Assembly: GCA_014871385.1 (NCBI GenBank)
Contig: CM026426.1
Location: forward strand, 95,772,572 to 95,836,571
Reading direction: 5' to 3'
Source: Ceratodon purpureus
Taxonomy: Eukaryota > Streptophyta > Bryopsida > Pseudoditrichales > Ditrichaceae
Length of the DNA stretch: 64,000 bases
Positions 59,768 through 64,000 of this stretch are shown here, piece after piece. The position numbers were made by a program, and so were the translations under genes. The notes under the pieces were generated by a model. The model did no database searches and was not told the origin of the DNA. It saw only the letters and a program-made list of their open reading frames with translations. Numbering within the stretch: position 1 is the stretch's first letter; each line of letters opens with the position of its first letter.

Positions 59768-60194
59768 TGTCAAGGCCACGTACTCAGGAAACAGCTTAGG
59801 AAGACTCTAGAAGGATCTAGAAGTTCCTAGAAGCTCTTGGAAGTTTCTAGAAGTTTTTAGAAGTTCCTGGAAAGCTTCTAGAAGCTCCTAGAAGTTCTTG
59901 GAAGCTCCTGGAAGCTCCTAGGAGTGACTCGAAGCTCCTGGAAGTTTATAGAAGGTCTTAGAAGGTCTTAAGTTGTGAAAGGTTCTAGAGAACCTTCTTT
60001 TGAGCTAGTATAAATAGGAGTCGAGGCTGAGGGCAACCTCTGTCTCGACAACGCATCTCTTGGAGCTCTAGCTCACACCTCTTGGTGTTGTTGTATACTC
60101 TTTTTAGTTAATCTGAGTATTGTTCAAACTATAACCATAGATCCTCTTCTAGTTTGAGTCTTTTCTTGTAGCTTGTCTTCTCGTGTCTCTGACA
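59768..60194 (+). repeat. 3' LTR
   Basis: 427 bp, with the same 10-bp GAAG array (about 59800-59970), a TATAAATAGG box at about 60009, and TGACA at its end. Confidence 0.9.
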
Positions 60195-60745
60195 GCTTAT
60201 GTCGGTTTTGGCTCCTTGGTTGTCCAACTTGGTCAAGGTGGTTGCTAATAGAGATCTTTGGAATTATATCAACCCAAACAGTATAGGAGTCCCCCATAGT
60301 CCAACGATGATCCACTATTCGATCACATTTAAGAGGGAATGGTCGTTTCTACAAAGAACATGGGTAGTTTGTATAATGTTTGCGCGGTTAGCAATCCTTG
60401 GCAAAATTGAACGATGTTTGAGTAGACAATAGCTCACATTGAGCTAAACTCTGGACAAACTTGTAAATGCTTTTGTAAATGTTTATGTAAATGTTATTGT
60501 ATTTCTTTTTGGCTTAATCATGAGTTTTGTAAAATTTGTAATTTGTCATAGTTCTAATTAGCTTGACACGCCGATGTTTAATTGTTCTTCAGGTTCAGCA
60601 AGTGCTCTCTATTTTTGGTGGTTGTGATTGGAGGTTCTATGATTCTTTGGGCTTAACGTCCAATGTATCAAGTGGGCAGTTTGATGGTACATGCTCTATC
60701 TCTGAAAGAGAGGCACTCTGAGGTCAACAATATTCAAAGCCCTTC

Positions 60746-61389
60746 TTGTTGTTTATTGCAACAGACGCTGCTTCTGTTGCTATAGATTTTTCAAAGGGAG
60801 ATGTGGAGCAAGACGTAGTGAATTGTCCTCCTAGCAGTGGAGGTGGTCGAATCACAGTGTCGTCACCTTCCCCCTTGAAATTGGTTGGAAGGTTTACACC
60901 TAGGCGGGAACGTTCTACTTCTCCCGCACCTCAAAAGTCTATGATCCCTCAGAGACAATTGTACGAGGTTGTTGCACCTTAAATTATACGTCTTAGAATA
61001 GAGAAAGTCAGTAAGTCTTTTGTTCACAATGAGAAATACTAGAGACTAGGTCAGTAGGTTGAAACATTTCTAGAACTATGCCTAACTGTGAGCCAAACGT
61101 AGGAGAACTTGATATTTCAGGCTTGGGAATATCAATAGTGCCAACTGTTGCTCCCAAACCCCCGCGATTATCTAGATTCCAACCTACTTGTTCATGTTCT
61201 TCTATAGGACCGGATCTTGCCACCCTTAAGAGGCAAATGAGAGAATCCTTATCTCACCTTATTCTTTGGCTACAAACAAAGATTTCAGTTTTTTCTGAAT
61301 TGTACTCTAGAACGATGTCGTGGAGAGGCGCCATGATGAAGGCCTTGGAGGACCAGAAAGCAAAGGGAGAGAAAAAATCTATGGCATAG
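60746..61389 (+). pseudogene. Ser/Pro-rich protein fragment of copy 2
   Basis: Counterpart of 26555-27493 in copy 1, in two frame pieces (60746-60982 and 61078-61389). It keeps RFTPRRERSTSPAPQKS and VPTVAPKPPRLSRFQPT and the C-terminal MKALEDQKAK. It is broken in between, so non-functional, but it shows which parts of the protein were conserved. Confidence 0.75.
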
Positions 61390-62161
61390 ATTTCTAGTAC
61401 CCAACTCTATTACACCATGTCATTACACATTTATTATTCTATTTGCAATAAACAATTTGATACTCTGTTGTATTTTTTCACTATATTTGTTTTTTAATAG
61501 TAATGGTTGAATAAGTTTAGTTTTTGCCTAAAGTGGCTGTCAATTGGGTTGGTCTACCTTATTTACAATGGTGCAAATTATATCCTAAGTCCTTTTAGTT
61601 CACTATGAGCTGATTGATGACCTCATTTTGAATATGGTTTTTGATCTCTTGTAGGCATCTTATTTTTCATTACTTGTGTATGTTGCTTGATGGTGTAACA
61701 CGAACAAATGCCAAATTGTCTTTTATCAAAACTTTTAATAAATCCACAATATTGATAACACCTAATTAATTAGCTCAATGCCAACAATATTGACTTAGTT
61801 CAATGTTAGGGATTATTTAGCTCAGTGTTGACTTGAGAAGAGATTTAGCTCAATGTAAAGGGCCTCCTAGAAACTAGGGATTTTAGTCCCATAAATGTCA
61901 TTTTGTCCCAATTTAATGAATATGATGTTATGACATTAAGAACGATACATTAAGAATTTATTTAAAAAGCTACTTTGGTATGTTATTATATGCTTGTTCT
62001 GAATTGTGTTGCACTAAGGAGTACAAGTTTTTAAAAAGCATTATGCAGAAAAATTTGGAAGACAGAAGCTGTTACTATTGTACGAGAGTCAATGACTCAC
62101 AAAAGTAAGTTTTCAAAAAAAATTCCTTCACACTACTGTAGCTAGAGATATGTATAATTAA

Positions 62162-63079
62162 CCCCTAAAAATCCAGCCGTTTTTGGAAGCTCCAAGTTCC
62201 AAAACTGTCATTTTTGACCCCTTTGTGGGAATGACGGTTTGGACCAGTTTTTTTCCTTTTGTTTAGAAATTTAACCGTAAGATCTTGTACTTTACCCTCT
62301 TCAAAAGTACTGATAAAATTTTCAACCGTTGGATGTTTACCATTTGTGAGATTATAATGTTCAAAGTTGCAGCAAAAGTTTTTTTTGGTATAAACCGAAC
62401 GACATAGGGTAAATGGTGAAAATGGGGACTTGATGTTCATTATCCCAAACATTTTGCTCATATTTTTTTCCATGTAGGTAATCAAGTTGGGTACCTCCAT
62501 GAAAAAATTTGGAGACTTATTCCTTTTTTTGGACCTTCAAAAAAATTATTTTCTACAAGCGGGTCTAAAAACGTTGATATCGTAAAACATGTATGACGTT
62601 ACATATACTTGGTTTTAGAAAAATCTAAACGGTGGTTAGGTGCCTTTATACATTTTTTATTTTTGGGTGAAATTATTTTTGAAAATTTTCAAAATCTCAA
62701 ATTTTGACAAATTTTGAAAGAAATAATTCAAAATTTTGAAGCTTGTCTTTGTAATTTTTGGAGGCTGCCCTTGTAAAATTGGTTTATTTTTTGACTTTGG
62801 TCTCTTTGGAATCTGAGTGGTGGTTTGGTTATGAAAATATTTCAAGAAAAAAAAATTAAAAAATCCCTAATTTTAAGCTGCCCGTTTTGGACTTGAAACC
62901 TAAAATTTCTAGATGAAGGTCTTAAAATTGGAATTTGGCTTTGAAAATTTTACCACATACACTATGCAGTATGAGGAGCATCTAGTAAAAATCTTAGGCA
63001 AAAATATGAATTTTAACCCCTTCATCTTGGCTGCCCAAAACAGCAAAAACCCATTTCGGCTTTCCTGGATTTTTAGGGG
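62162..63079. mobile_element. 918-bp piggyBac-like MITE
   Basis: Perfect 15-bp inverted ends CCCCTAAAAATCCAG, flanked by TTAA at 62158-62161 and 63080-63083. TTAA duplication and CCC-starting ends are the piggyBac signature. The interior has no coding capacity; it is AT-rich with A/T runs. Confidence 0.85.
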
Positions 63080-63840
63080 TTAAGTTGCATGCGAGAAAGC
63101 AATGTTGACTCGTGAAATGTACTACTGTTTATATTCTTAGAAGTCCAATATTAGTATCAAGTACAATACGGTTTTACTTACAAGGCCATAACACCAGGTA
63201 TTACATGTACAAGAATTCACATAATGGTCTAGTAAGAAGTATATTTTTTAGTATCTGGAGACCAGAAAATTCAAAATCAATAAGGAACCTAAAACGGGAG
63301 AAGACAGCACTGCATTGCTGTGGTTTTGTCTCGTTAACTGTTCACAATAAAATTAAAAAATTAAAAAAAAATAAAAATAGAAGAAAACAAATAAAAAAAA
63401 TTAGAAGATTTCGTTAGCAAAATTTGTTTGTTTGGCCTCTGCATATAACCCCTAACACACAAATGTAGTAACAAGTGAAGTGCAATATAGACTGAACATA
63501 TATACTCATGTTTGTATTGATGTAGAGTGATCGTCCTGCCCACCAAGTCTTTTCCCACTAATAGGATTCCTGCAATGCAGCAGATCTTCGAAATAAGGTA
63601 TGGGATAAAGCTTTCTTCAATTCAGAAACGTCAGCTAAATATACCGTTATGCAAACATTTATGGCGTATGGTTTTCCGCTTACGACGTGTAATTAGCTTA
63701 TACATTTGAACATCTAAAGTCACCGCACATAACATAAGAGTGTTAATTGAATAACGTTCATTCACAATGAATGCTGAAATGTACCTTCCATTATGTTAGA
63801 GGAGTCAAGTCTTCCTATGTGGGCGATTTTTTCCTTTCCA

Positions 63841-63961
63841 GGATTCATCGAAGTTGACAATTTTCAAGAAAGGATTCGATCCTTGGATGCTGCCAAAAGT
63901 GGAAGTTGTCCGAGTCTCAGCTGTAGCGTACTGTCCGCAGCACAAAGGCCGTGTTACTTGA
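63841..63961 (+). CDS. Possible terminal exon, unidentified
   Basis: After a strong acceptor TTTCCTTTCCAG, the frame DSSKLTIFKKGFDPWMLPKV, then EVVRVSAVAYCPQHKGRVT, ends in TGA. It looks like real protein. A possible upstream exon lies at about 63528-63598 (VIVLPTKSFPTNRIPAMQQ) before a GTATGG donor, but the phases do not fit, so the link is unproven. Confidence 0.25.
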
Positions 63962-64000
63962 TCTTCATTGGAGCTGTCGAGGATAATTGGATTCAAAGCC

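Larger units (their letters stand above)
52659..60194 (+). mobile_element. Ty3/Gypsy chromodomain LTR retrotransposon fossil
   Basis: Two LTRs (52659-53079 and 59768-60194), each starting TGTCA and ending TGACA, flanked by a 5-bp duplication with one mismatch (CCTTA / GCTTA). A purine-rich tract precedes the 3' LTR. Parts in order: gag, protease, reverse transcriptase, RNase H, integrase, chromodomain, and an additional small 3' frame. The element is broken, with several interruptions plus a Tc1/mariner insertion (56796-58509). The LTRs look roughly 92-93% identical by eye, which suggests an old but not ancient insertion. It sits inside copy 2 of the giant element, so it is younger than that copy. 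Confidence 0.93.
51613..61927. mobile_element. Giant element copy 2: truncated, inverted, split
   Basis: Matches copy 1 from 28790 down to 25907, in reverse orientation, as 51613-52658 plus 60195-61927. The left limit coincides with a 5' splice site of copy 1 (GTATGC at 28790). The right limit is the shared CATCATATTC terminus. Everything beyond (ParB-like, methylase-like and DUF7869-type genes and arrays A-C) is missing. The Ty3/Gypsy element sits inside the phosphatase region. The palindrome of the first intron is eroded here. Nucleotide similarity to copy 1 is high but clearly below that of a recent duplication. Confidence 0.85.

Overview
This is nuclear DNA of a eukaryote, most likely a streptophyte (a non-seed land plant or a charophyte-grade alga). 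It is AT-rich, has spliced genes with GT-AG introns, plant-type telo-box motifs (AAACCCTA) just upstream of genes, a plant-style mitoribosomal gene, CACTA (TNP2) and Ptta/En-Spm transposase remnants, and a chromodomain Ty3/Gypsy element. No species is named because nothing in the sequence settles it.

Layout. 0-6.6 kb holds host genes: an uncharacterised basic protein, and a complete seven-exon gene for mitochondrial ribosomal protein mS29 (DAP3) whose splice phases all agree. 7-16 kb holds weak exon-like pieces, a Transposase_24-type remnant, a small piece related to the Gypsy element further right, tandem repeats, and a small two-exon gene. 17.4-22.1 kb is a decayed CACTA transposase. It is followed by a 448-bp MITE (22.3-22.8 kb) and a very GC-rich repeat island (23.4-24.0 kb).

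25.9-48.8 kb is the centrepiece: a 22.9-kb block bounded by matching inverted ends (21 bp identical) and TTAA on both sides. It looks like a giant, gene-bearing DNA transposon. A leftward transcription unit encodes a ParB-like domain, a degenerate DNA-methyltransferase-like fold, an acidic coiled-coil part and an FCP1/NIF-type phosphatase domain; the exon phases suggest these may form one very long protein. A rightward gene encodes a 939-aa DUF7869-type protein with an RNase H-like layout, the best transposase candidate. The whole block is studded with one 21-bp near-palindrome (core TTAGCTCACWGTGAGCTAA). It occurs singly in introns and in phased arrays with fixed periods of 41, 26 and 54 bp, plus a degenerate 25-bp array at the left end. 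I regard this as the candidate undescribed system. Two divergent 5' leaders face away from a central satellite with a 536-bp higher-order period.

51.6-61.9 kb holds a second, truncated, inverted copy of the left part of the same element. It is split by a 7.5-kb Ty3/Gypsy fossil, which is itself split by a 1.7-kb Tc1/mariner transposon: three nested layers. Another GC-rich island (49.7-50.6 kb) lies between the two copies. A TTAA-flanked piggyBac-like MITE lies at 62.2-63.1 kb.
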